Positions 12,376 through 22,966 of a stretch of 64,000 nt of DNA are shown here, in pieces. The stretch comes from Selaginella tamariscina (lineage: Eukaryota; Streptophyta; Lycopodiopsida; Selaginellales; Selaginellaceae): assembly GCA_003024785.1 (NCBI GenBank), contig PUQB01000400.1, positions 160,644 to 224,643 of the forward strand. Direction: 5' to 3'. Every line of letters begins with the position of its first letter. The stretch's first letter is position 1. The notes under the pieces were generated by a model, which did no database searches, was not told the DNA's origin, and saw nothing but the letters and a program-made list of their open reading frames with translations. The translations under genes were made by a program, and so were the position numbers.

Positions 12376-13516
12376 CTTCAAATATCAAACTAGCTTGTTG
12401 TGTAGTTGCCAATGGATGTACACTTTTTACCACAGGCTCCTGGAGTTGTCGAAAAAAAATGCCATCGACACTGCAAATTGAAGCTGTTACGCAAAGTACT
12501 TAGAAGTGCAAATGTTAACAAAAACTTTGGAGAAATAAATTACAAAAAAGCATGCTGTATGACTATGTAATGCTAAATAATAAGTAGACTTTATTGAATA
12601 GGAAACCACGGTCTGAAGTAAACGAAGACAATGCCACCAAAGTTGAACAATTTAAGGCCTTCTAAAAAGCGAGCTCTAAAATAGCATTAACGTGATCAAA
12701 TACTCACTATTGATAACTCCTGGAGTTTGTATTCAAAATCATTTAGGGTTGAACCCACGCCCTAGAATTGTCAGGATTGGGATTGGAACCCACGCCCTCA
12801 AACGAAGAAGTTTGACGCCGGCAACTACCGGCCTCAGAAAGTCAGAAGCCATTCATGTTGGCTAACTACCATTTCTTTGGACCTCCATTTGGACGATAAA
12901 CACGCATATTAATCTGCCATTCTACAACACAACAACGTCTTGGTGTGTGTGTGTGCGCGCGTGTATGTGTGGGAGGGAGAGAAGTATATTTATGTGCATT
13001 TAAACTATACATTTACACACAGATACGTATGTACACATACATATGCATGGTGTTGGTGAATTAGAAGTCATAAACAAAGTAAAACACTGCATTATCCTAA
13101 ATTAAACGCTCCATTGTTCAATTTTCTTTAATGGTGTATATGTACAATATACATGCATGTGTGTGTATATATAATAGAATATATGCACTTTGCACATTGT
13201 AATATGCATGTGTCTTTATCACATAACTTGTGTAGATACATAGGTAATGCTACTTTCTTATGCTATAACCAACATACTTCACTAAAGAATATCCACAGGT
13301 CTCTCTCTTTAACATGACTATCATTGTATACACATATGTTGATTCAAGCCAATAAACACACGCACACACACACCACGCACACAATTTCAAACAAAGTATA
13401 GAAAACGCAGCATTATTATTACAACTCATATATACAGAATCAAAAAAAATAATTTCCTTTTTTTTCACATATTTTACAAATCGTCGTCTTGTGTGCTGAG
13501 GAGAACGAAGGACCTC
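12376..13516. other. Intergenic spacer with microsatellites
   Basis: This lies between the terpene synthase relic and the 3' end of the receptor kinase gene. It holds a tRNA-Leu-like relic (12769-12845), TG/CG and TA microsatellites (12942-12972, 13161-13175) and otherwise unremarkable AT-rich DNA. Confidence 0.5.
12769..12845 (-). pseudogene. tRNA-Leu-like relic
   Basis: On the minus strand the 3' part reads GAGGGCGTGGGTTCCAATCC followed by CAATCCTGACA. This resembles the variable arm, T-arm (GGTTCGAATCC) and acceptor end of plant tRNA-Leu. The 5' half (GGCCGGTAGTTGCCGGCG) resembles a shortened D-arm. No proper cloverleaf closes. A second partial T-arm copy (GGGCGTGGGTTCAACCC) follows at about 12747-12765. 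It is either a tRNA pseudogene or the head of a tRNA-derived SINE. Confidence 0.45.
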
Positions 13517-16500
13517 CTATGTATAAAAGATCGAAGGACTCCTCAACTTGAGCCCTCCAGGCTCCTTTCTAATACGTGAAAGAACTTCCACAACCTCCTT
13601 CATACTGGGCCTCCTACTGGGAGACTGATCCGTACATATCACTGCCACTTTAAATACCGTACTTATCTCCTCTTGAAAGGGCCCGTTTACATTCCTCAGG
13701 ATCGGATCTACTATGTTGCTCAGTGGTTGGTCGTCAGCGATCGAGTTCCTTACATACTCAACGATGCTTTTGCCATTTTCGAGCATCGGTTTTCTGCCTG
13801 TTAGAATCTCCAGTAACACCACACCGAAGCTGTATACATCTGCCTTCTGGCTCACCTTGTTCGGATCTGCATATGACGGTGTTTTAGCATACAACAATGT
13901 GGCGTGCGTGCGTGTGGGTGACTTAAACACGCGTGTGAATGTGTAACTATGTTACTAATGAAACACGAAACGTGTAGATTATACAATCAAATACGTTCAC
14001 GTAAGATATGTCATAGTATAATACGAAAGAAACCTTGATATGGTTCTAAAGCTTACCGGGGGCCATGTAACCAAATGACTTGTTCAAAGATGACAGGTTC
14101 CGTGAGTCCTTGATAAGCTTCGCGAGTCCCACGTCAGCAATCCGGGCACCAAATGCAGAATCCAAAAGCACATTATTCGATTTAATATCGCAGTGAACTA
14201 TAGAATTCTGGTGGTGTAAGTAAGACAGTCCCTGTGCAGCTCCAAGCGCAATCTTATACCTATAATCCAAAGCTTAACTTAGTAACGTGTGTGTGTGTGT
14301 GTGTGTGTGTGTTGTATACTTGTGAAAACAACAGTTGACATACACACATATAAATGACACATACCTTGTGTTCCAGTGGAGTTTAGGCCCAGAAGGTGCA
14401 TGAAGAGCTTCTCCGAGGCTTCTATTGGGCATATAATCATAGAGGAATATTTTCAAGCCTCTGTACAGAAGAAACTCGTCCAGTTTCACGACATTGGGGT
14501 GTCGAATCCTGTTAAGCTTCCTTGCTGCTGCAATGTAGTAGTATGCATTCTTATTGTTCTCCTCCGTCTCCTGCTCATTACGTACTACTTTCACTGCTAG
14601 TATCTTCTCCCACCCAAATATGCCTATTAAAAATAAATACATGAGTTATTTTATATTCTATTTTACAAATACATTAGTTATCTTGTGTGTGTGTGAGAGA
14701 GAGTGCGTGCGTGCATTTCATTACCGTACCTTTGTAGGTTGATCCATGGGGGCCAGTTCCAATGATATTTGCATCACTGAACCCCTCAGTGGCCTTCTCA
14801 ACTTCAGTAAAAAGCAAAGGCACTCTGTCAGCAAACTTGTTCTCCTGTGTAGCTGAGGGCTTTCTCCGGTGAAGTCTTCTGTATGTGATGAGTAGAAAAA
14901 TGGACGAAGCAAACAGGAAAACTCCAGCAAATACGATGAAAGCTAGCCCGACCTTACGTCCTACCGATCTTCGGTTACTCCGAGATGGAGTTGGTGGGAA
15001 GTTTGGAGCAGGAGGCGGTGGTTGCGAACAAAGTATATTCAGTGGAAGACCGCACAGTTGCAGGTTATTGGCAAATGCGGTTGCAGGAAAGGTACTGAAC
15101 ACCGAAGGTATCTGTCCACTCAGCCTGTTGCTCGAGACGTTGAGGGTTCGTAGTTTCCGTAAGTTTTCGAACTCACTGGGTATGCCACCTGTGAAGTTGT
15201 TATGTGATAAATCAAGGATCTCCAGGTTCAGGAATGTGCCAAAGTACGAGGGAACTTGGCCAGTCAGGTTGTTCTTGCTCATGTCGAGGACTTTAAGCAG
15301 TTCCAGGCCTTGGAGACTAGGAAGATCCCCCTGAAATGCGTTGGTTGATATGTTGAGAGTCTCCAATTGGAGAAGGAAGCCAATCTCGTGAGGAAGCGTT
15401 GCTGTGAACTGGTTATCTGCTAGAACAAGTACCTTGAGCTCTTTTAGATGTTCAATATCGGAGGGTAACGGCCCAGTGATCCGGTTTGAAGACACATCGA
15501 GTAAACTTAACTCTTCTGACTCGAACACCGGTAGGTCACCTGATATTTGGTTTCTTGAAACATCTAAACTCTGCAGTGTGGAGCAATTCTTCAGCGGTTG
15601 CAAGGTCTCCACAAGCCTGTTCCTTGACAAGTCCAGTGCTGTCAAGTTGGAGTTGCATATGCTGGACGGTAAGCTTCCATTGAACCGGTTTCCAGAAGCC
15701 CTCAGTTGTTTCAGAGCACCTAGTGAACCGAGTGCAGGCGGTAGAGGTCCTTCGAAAGAGTTGGCCTCGAGTAAGAGTTTAGACAGGTTTGGCAAGAGAC
15801 CTATGCTAACCGGAAGTTGGCTCGTCAAGGAGTTACGTGACAAGTCGAGCACCTGCAAGCTCCTCATCTCCCCGAAAGAATCCGGTAAGGGTCCAGTGAG
15901 CGAGTTGGAGCTCAAATTCATCGTGGTAACCTGCTTCCACCGAAAGCTGCTCGGAACGGCTCCCGACAACCTGTTGCTTGACACATCGAACTCCTGCAGA
16001 CCTGTGATGTTACCGAGCTCTGCCGGAAGAGCACCGGTCAAGTTGCCACTAGAGACTTGAAACAGGTCCAGGTTCCGTAGCTGACCAAGCTCCCTCGGGA
16101 TTGACCCGTGAGAACTGGTTGTGGGATATGTCCAGCTTCCTCAGAGAGCTGCATTTTCCAATGTCCGGAGGAATCTCCCCAGAAAGATTATTATTGTGAA
16201 GTGATAAGTGACTCAGCCGCCTCAAGTTGCCTACCTCAGATGGTATGTTCCCATTGAGTCTGTTCTGAAACACCTCCAAGAACACAAGGAGCGTGCAGTT
16301 CCCTATCCCTCTGGGAATTCCACCGTCCAATTGGTTCTGCTCTAGCCTCAGTCTCTTTAGCCTCCTCAAGTTACCGATCGACTCGGGTATCGAGCCGGTC
16401 AGTTTGTTTGAGTGTAGCCGGAGAATGGTCAACTGGTTGAGCCGGCCGATATCCTGAGGTATATCCCCTGTAAGACTATTCTCGCCCAGATTGATGTCCG

Positions 16501-16861
16501 TTAACTTGGTGCAATTAATAATGCTCGCCGGTATGGAGCTGCTCAAGTTATTCCTCATCATATTCAGCACACGGAGCTCGGTAAGAAGACCGATTGCGGG
16601 AGAGAGAGTTCCATGTATTGAGGACCTGTTCAGTAATATCTGTTCCACTCTGTCTGTGTCATAAACACATTTTATGCCTGGCCAACTACAATGGGACACA
16701 GATGTGTTCCATTTTGTCAGTATCCCATTCCTATCTGTGAGATTTGCCTTGAACTCGAGCAGTACCTGATCATCACTGGCCGAGAGTGGCCGAGACAAGG
16801 AACAGATTATCACACATACCAGGAGGACATGCTGCGCTGCACGGATTCGGAGGAGACCCAT
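13517..16861 (-). CDS. Leucine-rich-repeat receptor-like kinase (copy 1)
   Basis: A membrane receptor kinase in four exons: 16861-14730, 14623-14365, 14259-14057 and 13921-13517. The protein starts with a signal peptide (MGLLRIRAAQ, hydrophobic to SRPLSA), then an LRR cap (SWPGIKC), more than 20 plant-type LRRs (LxxLxxLxLxxNxLxGxIP), a proline-rich juxtamembrane stretch, one membrane helix (VGLAFIVFAGVFLFASSIFLLI, about 14886-14945) and a Ser/Thr/Tyr kinase domain. Kinase motifs seen are ILAVKVV (Lys), HCDIKSNN in place of HRD, ADVGLA in place of ADFG, and DVYSFGVVLLEILTGRKP. One extra base near 16110, absent from copy 2, breaks the frame in mid-LRR. The acceptor of the last exon and the APE region are uncertain. 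The ligand is unknown. Such receptors perceive extracellular peptides or other signals at the plasma membrane. Confidence 0.85.
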
Positions 16862-17815
16862 CTAGGCTACATGCCTCCCTTGATCAATCAATCTTCTGTG
16901 CCCTATATTTTTTTGTTCCTTCTCTCTCACTAATACTCAATAATTATCAATCGTGAATGGTTTGGTGAAGAGCGGGTCGCATGATTCGCCTGCTGTTCAA
17001 AAGAGTGGACTTGTTGGGTTTTAGTTAAACTTAAAAAAGAAGTTTCAATGGCAGCGTAAATGTGAGTTTTCTTTATAGAAGTTTCAAAAGACGCGGAATC
17101 ATAAGAGTCTGCTGACCGGATCTCAGCCGTTGATTGGTATTGGTATTTGACGTAAGCATTGACAGGTTTTCAGTTGTTTCAACACACGCTACCAACCTAC
17201 GAGTGAACACTTCTGCAGCGTGGCGTGGAATGCACTTTGCACACGCGACATGTGTATGCGACTGTTTATATGGGTTCACCCTGTCTTCTTCAGTCTTGAC
17301 ACATACACATGCACATGAATTAGCGTGCGTGGATGTATGTATTCACGCAAGAAATGTTGCTTTTGGCTCTTTTGTCTTTTGGAACGTACACAAAAATCCA
17401 AGTGTCAAGTATACATTATATTGAGTATAATATAATGCATTATAAATTATCTATGTTAAAACATCACACACACACGCGCGCACGTGTACTGCTGAAGTAA
17501 TAAATATTGAACGACCAATGTTACAAGCTATTGCATAAAGTTCTTTACTCAAATGTCAAATATGAAAGAGAAATGCATCTAGAAAGGAAGTTTTTCCACA
17601 CGCACACATATAAACCCGTGAGTCTAGTACAATAGTCATTCCGTCTAAGAAAATAAAAATATATATATGTAGACAAAATGTGTGTGTGTTGTGTGTGTGT
17701 GTGTGCGCAGGATGTTGCATCCCGGTCCCGGATATCCCTGAAGACTGAATTGGTGTGTGTGCATCATGTGTCACCATTGAATATGCGGAGTATATACTTA
17801 GTGTATGCTTCACGC
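16862..17815. promoter_or_regulatory. Upstream region of the receptor kinase, duplicated at 20062-21013
   Basis: About 950 bases 5' of the receptor gene are repeated, with small indels, upstream of copy 2. Part of it recurs beyond copy 3 at 34780-35020. It holds CT and CA/TG microsatellites and several TATA-like A/T runs, for example TATATTTTTTTG 43 bases before the ATG. No specific control site can be named. Confidence 0.5.
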
Positions 17816-18098
17816 ATGTTAACGCAGAATTCAACTTTAAAAAGACATCTAAATTATTTTGAAGGGCGTTCTGAAATGCCCTTTCCCTCTTTATATAATT
17901 ACAATTATATACTTTTATGCATTACATATATTTAAAATTTATGGATTAATAAAAGTTAGAATTTACTATCTGTAATACATTTTGATTTAAATATAATGTC
18001 AAATTATACTCAAAATTTTAAAGAGGGAAAGGGCATTTCAGAACGCGCCCTCACCAACAATTTAGATGTCTTTTTAAAGTTGAATTCTGCGTTAACAT
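17816..18098. repeat. 283-base inverted repeat (hairpin) between receptor copies 1 and 2
   Basis: Arms 17816-17893 and 18020-18098 are near-perfect reverse complements. They begin ATGTTAACGCAGAATTCAAC and end in the CCCTTTCCCTCTTTA region. The 126-base AT-rich loop lies between. The left arm belongs to the duplicated upstream region, with a further direct copy at 21014-21090. The loop is related to 34491-34600. The right arm ends about 60 bases from the point where copy 2 loses homology to copy 1, so the structure marks a rearrangement joint. Confidence 0.8.
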
Positions 18099-18159
18099 AT
18101 ACACACAGATATGTGTATGTATGTATGTAAGTATATATATAAAGAGGTAAGGGGCATTT

Positions 18160-20061
18160 ACGACCTTACGTCCTACCGATCTTCGGTTACTCCGAGATGG
18201 AGTTGGTGGGAAATTTGGAGCAGGAGCCGGTGGTTGCGAACAAGTTATATTCAGTGGAAGACCGCACAGTTGCAGGTTATTGGCAAATGCGGTTGCAGGA
18301 AAGGTACTGACCACCGAAGGTATCTGTCCACTCAGCCTGTTGCTCGAGACGTTGAAAGTTCGTAGTTTCCGTAAGTTTTCGAACTCACTGGGTATGCCAC
18401 CTGTGAAGTTGTTATGTGATAAATCAAGGATCTCCAGGTTCAGGAATGTGCCAAAGTACGAGGGAACTTGGCCAGTCAGGCTGTTCTTGCTCATGTCGAG
18501 GACTTTAAGCAGTTCCAGGCCTTGGAGACTAGGAAGAGCCCCTGAAATGCGTTGGTTGATATGTTGAGAGTCTCGAAGGAAGCCAACCTCGTGAGGAAGA
18601 GTTCCTGTGAACTGGTTATCTGCTAGAACAAGCACCTTGAGCTCTTTTAGATGTTCAATATCGGAGGGTAACGGCCCAGTGATCCGGTTTGAAGACACAT
18701 CGAGTAAACTTAACTCTTCTGACTCGAACACCGGTAGGTCACCTGATATTTGGTTTGTTGAAACATTTAAACTCTGCAGTGTGGAGCAATTCTTCAGCGG
18801 TTGCAAGGTCTCCACAAGCCTGTTCCTTGACAAGTCCAGTGCTGTCAAGTTGGAGTTGCATATGCTGGACGGTAAGCTTCCATTGAACGGTTTCCAGACG
18901 CCCTGAGTTGTTTCAGAGCACCTAGTGAACCGAGTGCAGGCGGTAGAGGTCCTTCGAAAGAGTTGGCCTCGAGTAAGAGTTTAGACAGGTCTGGCAAGAG
19001 ACCTATGCTAACCGGAAGTTGGCTCGTCAAGGAGTTACGTGACAAGTCGAGCACCTGCAAGCTCCTCATCCCCCGAAAGAATCCGGTAAGGGTCCAGTGA
19101 GCGAGTTGGAGCTCAAATTCATCGTGGTAACCTGCTTCCACCGAAAGCTGCTCGGAACGGCTCCCGACAACCTGTTGCTTGACACATCGAACTCCAGCAG
19201 ACCTGTGATGTTACCGAGCTCTGCCGGAAGAGCACCGGTCAAGTTGCCACTAGAGACTTGAAACAGGTCCAGGTTCCGTAGCTGACCAAGCTCCCTCGGG
19301 ATTGATCCGTAGAACTGGTTGTGGGATATGTCCAGCTTCCTCAGAGAGCTGCATTTTCCAATGTCCGGAGGAATCTCCCCAGAAAGATTATTATTGTGAA
19401 GTGATAAGTGACTCAGCCGCCTCAAGTTGCCTATCTCAGATGGTATGTTCCCCTTGAGTCTGTTCTGAAACACCTCCAAGAACACAAGGAGCGTGCAGTT
19501 CCCTATCCCTCTGGGAATTCCACCGTCCAATTGGTTCTGCTCTAGCCTCAGTCTCTTTAGCCTCCTCAAGTTACCGATCGACTCGGGTATCGAGCCGGTT
19601 AGTTTGTTTGAGTGTAGCCGGAGAATGGTCAACTGGTTGAGCCGGCCGATATCCTGAGGTATATCCCCTGTAAGACTATTCTCGCCCAGATTGATGTCCG
19701 TTAACTCGGTGCAATTAATAATGCTCGCCGGTATGGAGCTGCTCAAGTTATTCCTCATCATATTCAGCACACGGAGCTCGGTAAGAAGACCGATTGCGGG
19801 AGAGAGAGTTCCATGTATTGAGGACCTGTTCAGTAATATCTGTTCCACTCTGTCTGTGTCATAAACACATTTTATGCCTGGCCAACTACAATGCGACACA
19901 GATGTGTTCCATTTTGTCAGTATCCCATTCCTATCTGTGAGATTTGCCTTGAACTCGAGCAGTACCTGATCATCACTGGCCGAGAGTGGCCAAGACAAGG
20001 AACAGATTATCACACATGCCAGGAGGACATGCTGCGCTGCACGGATTCGGAGGAGACCCAT
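18160..20061 (-). pseudogene. Truncated LRR receptor copy 2 (ectodomain only)
   Basis: A close tandem duplicate of the receptor gene at 13517-16861, starting with the same signal peptide (ATG at 20061) and cap. It has the N-terminal LRRs in one frame to 19066. A one-base loss in a C-run then shifts the frame, with further small indels near 18890 and a short deletion near 18570. Homology stops at 18162, just after SNRRSVGRK and before the membrane helix, so the kinase is absent. The last open frame runs on into the inverted repeat. If the frame breaks were sequencing errors, it could encode a secreted LRR protein. As it stands it is a broken, truncated copy. Confidence 0.85.
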
Positions 20062-21089
20062 CTAGGCTACATGCCTCCCTTGATCAATCAATCTTCTGTG
20101 CGCTATATTTGTTTTGTTCCTTCTCTCTCACTAATACTCAATAGTGAATGGTTTGATGAAGAGCGGGTCGCATGATTCGCCTGCTGTTCAAAAGAGTGGA
20201 CTTGTTGGGTTTTAGTTAAACTTAAAAAAGAAGTTTCAATGGCGGCGTAAATGTGAGTTTCTTTATAGAAGTTTCAATCATAAGCGTCTGTTGACCGGAT
20301 CTCAGCCGTTGATTGATATTGGACAGGTTTTCAGTTGTTTCAACACACGCTACCAACCTACGAGTGAACATTTCTGCAGCGTGGCGTGGAATGCACTTTG
20401 TACACGCATATATGTACATGTGTATGCGACTGTTTATATGTGTTCACCCTTGTCTTCTTGAGTCTTGACACACAGGCACATGAATTAGCGTGCGTGAATG
20501 TATGTATTCATGCAAGAAATGTTGCTTTTGGCCCTTTTGTCTTTTGGAACGTAAGTATACATTATATTGAGTATAATATAATGCATTATGTTTATATATA
20601 AATTATCTATGTACAATGCAAATATTCTTAAGTAAAACATACACACACGCGCGCGCACGTGTACTGCTGAAGTAATAAATATTAAACGACCAACGTTACA
20701 AGGTATTACAAGTCAGTAAAGTTCTTTACTCAAATGTCAAATATGAAAGAGAAATGCATCTAGAAAGGAAGTTTTTCCACACGCACACATATAAACCCGT
20801 GATTCTAGTACAATAGTCATTCCGTCTAAGAAAATGAAAAAAATATATACGTAGACAAATGTGTGTGTGTGTGCGCGCGCGCGCAGGATGTTGCATCCGG
20901 TCCCGGATATCCCTGAAGACTGAATTGGTGTGTGTGCATTATGTGTGTGTTAAGTCTCACCATTGAATATGCGGAGTATATACTTAGTAGCCGTATTTGT
21001 ATGCTTCACGCATGTTAACGCAGAATTCAACTTAAAAAAGACATCTAAATTGTTTTGAAGGGCGCGTTCTGAAATGCCCTTTCCCTCTC

Positions 21090-21121
<32 letters not shown>

Positions 21122-21279
21122 TATGTTATATTATATTATATACGTACATACATACACATATCTGTGTGTATATAGGCACATGTATATATTTATTTATATC
21201 TATCTATAAAAAAAAACCGTTATTTAAAACTCAAAACCTTCAAAGCTGAACATGTCTATTCTATATAATTAATAGCAAC
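20062..21279. repeat. Duplicated upstream region of copy 2, with microsatellites
   Basis: The sequence to about 21090 parallels 16862-17893, including the TTGTTGGGTTTTAGTTAAAC block and the arm of the inverted repeat at 21014-21090. CT and TA microsatellites follow (21085-21150), then a short AT-rich spacer that shares CATACACATATCTGTGTGTA with the region near 18100-18120. No gene. Confidence 0.6.
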
Positions 21280-21847
21280 CACAGGTCTTCGGTTACTCCA
21301 CGATGGGGAGTCGTTGGGGGCTCTGGAGCAGTGGAGGTTCAGATTAATATCGGCAAATGCAGTTGCAGGACAGGTACTGAACACCGAAGGTCTGGTCCAC
21401 TCAGGAAGTCGAGGATTTTTGTTTCTCACCGGGTGTGCCACCTGCGAAGTTACATCAAGGATCGAGAATGCCCCAGTTAAGTTGTTCCTAAGGAATTCAA
21501 GGCTTAGCATCTTAGAGGTTCAATATCAGAAGGTAACTAAACTACAATCAAGTTGGAGCTGGACGGTAAGCTTCCACTGAACCGGTTTCCAGAAGCCCTC
21601 AGAGAACCCTGTAGAGGTCCTTCGTCCAGTAGGTCTGGCAAGAGACCTAGTATGTTTACCTGACAAGTCCAGTACCTGCAAGCTGCTTATCTCCCCCGGC
21701 AGAAGAATCCCTAATGGAGCTCATAGCCTGCCTCCATTGAAATCTGTTTAGGATGGCTCCGAACTGCAGCAGACCTGTGATGTCACCTATGTCTGCCGGA
21801 AGAGCACCGGTCAGGTACAGCTTAAGACTCGAGGTCCAAGGTCCGTA
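21280..21847 (-). pseudogene. LRR receptor copy 3, 3' portion left of the Ty3 insertion
   Basis: This is a much-decayed copy of the ectodomain, starting on the left at the same juxtamembrane point (TCTTCGGTTACTCC) where copy 2 also begins. Large internal deletions leave only islands of homology, for example the LRR segments around 21370-21500 and the CTGCCGGAAGAGCACCGGTC block near 21789. It is cut at 21847 by the Ty3 element, and its remaining N-terminal half lies at 33872-34190. Confidence 0.75.
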
Positions 21848-22047
21848 CATATAACGAATCAAAGAATATTCCCAGAAAGGTATAAGCTAGAATATTCCTA
21901 GGAGCTATACCTAGATCTAAGAAGAATTAAGGGCACACTATTATTGGAAGCCTTTCTTGGAGAGCAGCGTGTGGAGACTAGAGACAGCTCGGGGGAGGTC
22001 GGGTGGTATTGTGAGGGTCTCTAGATTGTACGTAGAGGTGCCTAACA
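21848..22047 (+). repeat. 5' LTR of Ty3 element C
   Basis: It matches 33671-33871 almost base for base from CATATAACGAATC to GGTGCCTAACA. The outermost ten bases are missing compared with the 3' LTR. LTRs this short are unusual for Ty3 elements but are supported by the primer site and purine tract on their inner sides. Confidence 0.88.
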
Positions 22048-22050
22048 ATT

Positions 22051-22062
22051 TGGTATCGGAGG
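22051..22062 (+). other. Primer binding site of Ty3 element C
   Basis: TGGTATCGGAGG, three bases after the LTR end, resembles the initiator-tRNA-Met site with two mismatches (TGGTATCAGAGC). Confidence 0.8.
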
Positions 22063-22071
22063 AGGTTCGAG

Positions 22072-22902
22072 ATGAGTGACCGGTGGGAAGGAGAAGACAA
22101 CACCAATGAGGAGTGGACGAACCAGGAAATCGTGCTCGAATTATACGCTATGGCGAAGGATTCCAAGCAATTTCAAGAGTACGTGACTGGTTCCTTGGAG
22201 GTGATTCGTGAGCGGTTGGATACTATTGAAGATCAACTTGCTCAAGGAACCGTGACTGGTAAGAGCAGGGTGCTAGATCGTCTTCGCGTTCCACCTTTTA
22301 CCGGTAAAGAATCTGCGGATGAGGCTATGAGTTGGCTTGAGATAGCAGCGAACTTGCTCACTGCACAGGGAGTAACTACCGAGCAGGCTATGATAGCTGT
22401 ATCAGTAGCCTTGAAGGATAAAGCTGCGAGGTGGTGGACACGCATTCGAAATCAGCGCCAGTTAGCTCACCAGGAGATGATTGCAACTTGGGAGGAGTTC
22501 TCTGAGCTATTTAAGAAGGAGTATGCTCCTCGGTTCGATGTGTCTCATGCAAGGCGTGAATTGCGACATTTAGAGCAAGGGAAGATGACCTTGGACGATT
22601 ACATTGAGAAATTGAGTCAATTACTTTGCCGTGTACCTGACGTGTCTGTCAACCAGCAGAAGGATTATTTTGTAGATGGGCTGCGAAGTGCTAACTTGCG
22701 TAGACATCTTAACTCGGTAATTCAGTCCAAGACTTTAGAGGAGCTGTTCGAATATGCTCGCTTGCTAAATGAGGAGGATAAGGTGTTTAAGGAGAATGAC
22801 GACATGGCAAGAAGCGTGGTAGGAGCACCTCTCCAAGTCCTCGTGAGCACCAGGAGTATAGAGGGAATAGCCATCGTGCTAGGCCGAAGTCCAAGCTGGT
22901 AG
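22072..22902 (+). CDS. gag capsid protein of Ty3 element C
   Basis: A 276-residue open frame starting 21 bases after the primer site. It has a coiled N-terminus, the capsid core (PPFTGKESADEAMSWLEIA, KDKAARWWT, EEFSELFKKEYAP) and the helical tail (GKMTLDDYIEKLSQL, FVDGLRS) typical of plant Ty3 gag. The frame ends before the zinc knuckle (CHLCGEVGHWKANC), which lies in the next frame at about 22967-23010, so one frame change separates capsid from nucleocapsid. That may be an indel. Gag would assemble the particle that carries element RNA. Confidence 0.85.
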   Translation: MSDRWEGEDNTNEEWTNQEIVLELYAMAKDSKQFQEYVTGSLEVIRERLDTIEDQLAQGTVTGKSRVLDRLRVPPFTGKESADEAMSWLEIAANLLTAQGVTTEQAMIAVSVALKDKAARWWTRIRNQRQLAHQEMIATWEEFSELFKKEYAPRFDVSHARRELRHLEQGKMTLDDYIEKLSQLLCRVPDVSVNQQKDYFVDGLRSANLRRHLNSVIQSKTLEELFEYARLLNEEDKVFKENDDMARSVVGAPLQVLVSTRSIEGIAIVLGRSPSW

Positions 22903-22966
22903 CTTCTAGTTCTTATCGCACCGACAATCGGCCTAAGAAGATTGTCAAGGTGTTTGATAGTGAACG

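Noticed and set aside
15404..16060. A 218-codon plus-strand open frame across the receptor kinase gene
   Set aside because: It is the antisense shadow of the regular LRR codon pattern. The shorter version opposite copy 2 (18607-18906) has the same cause.
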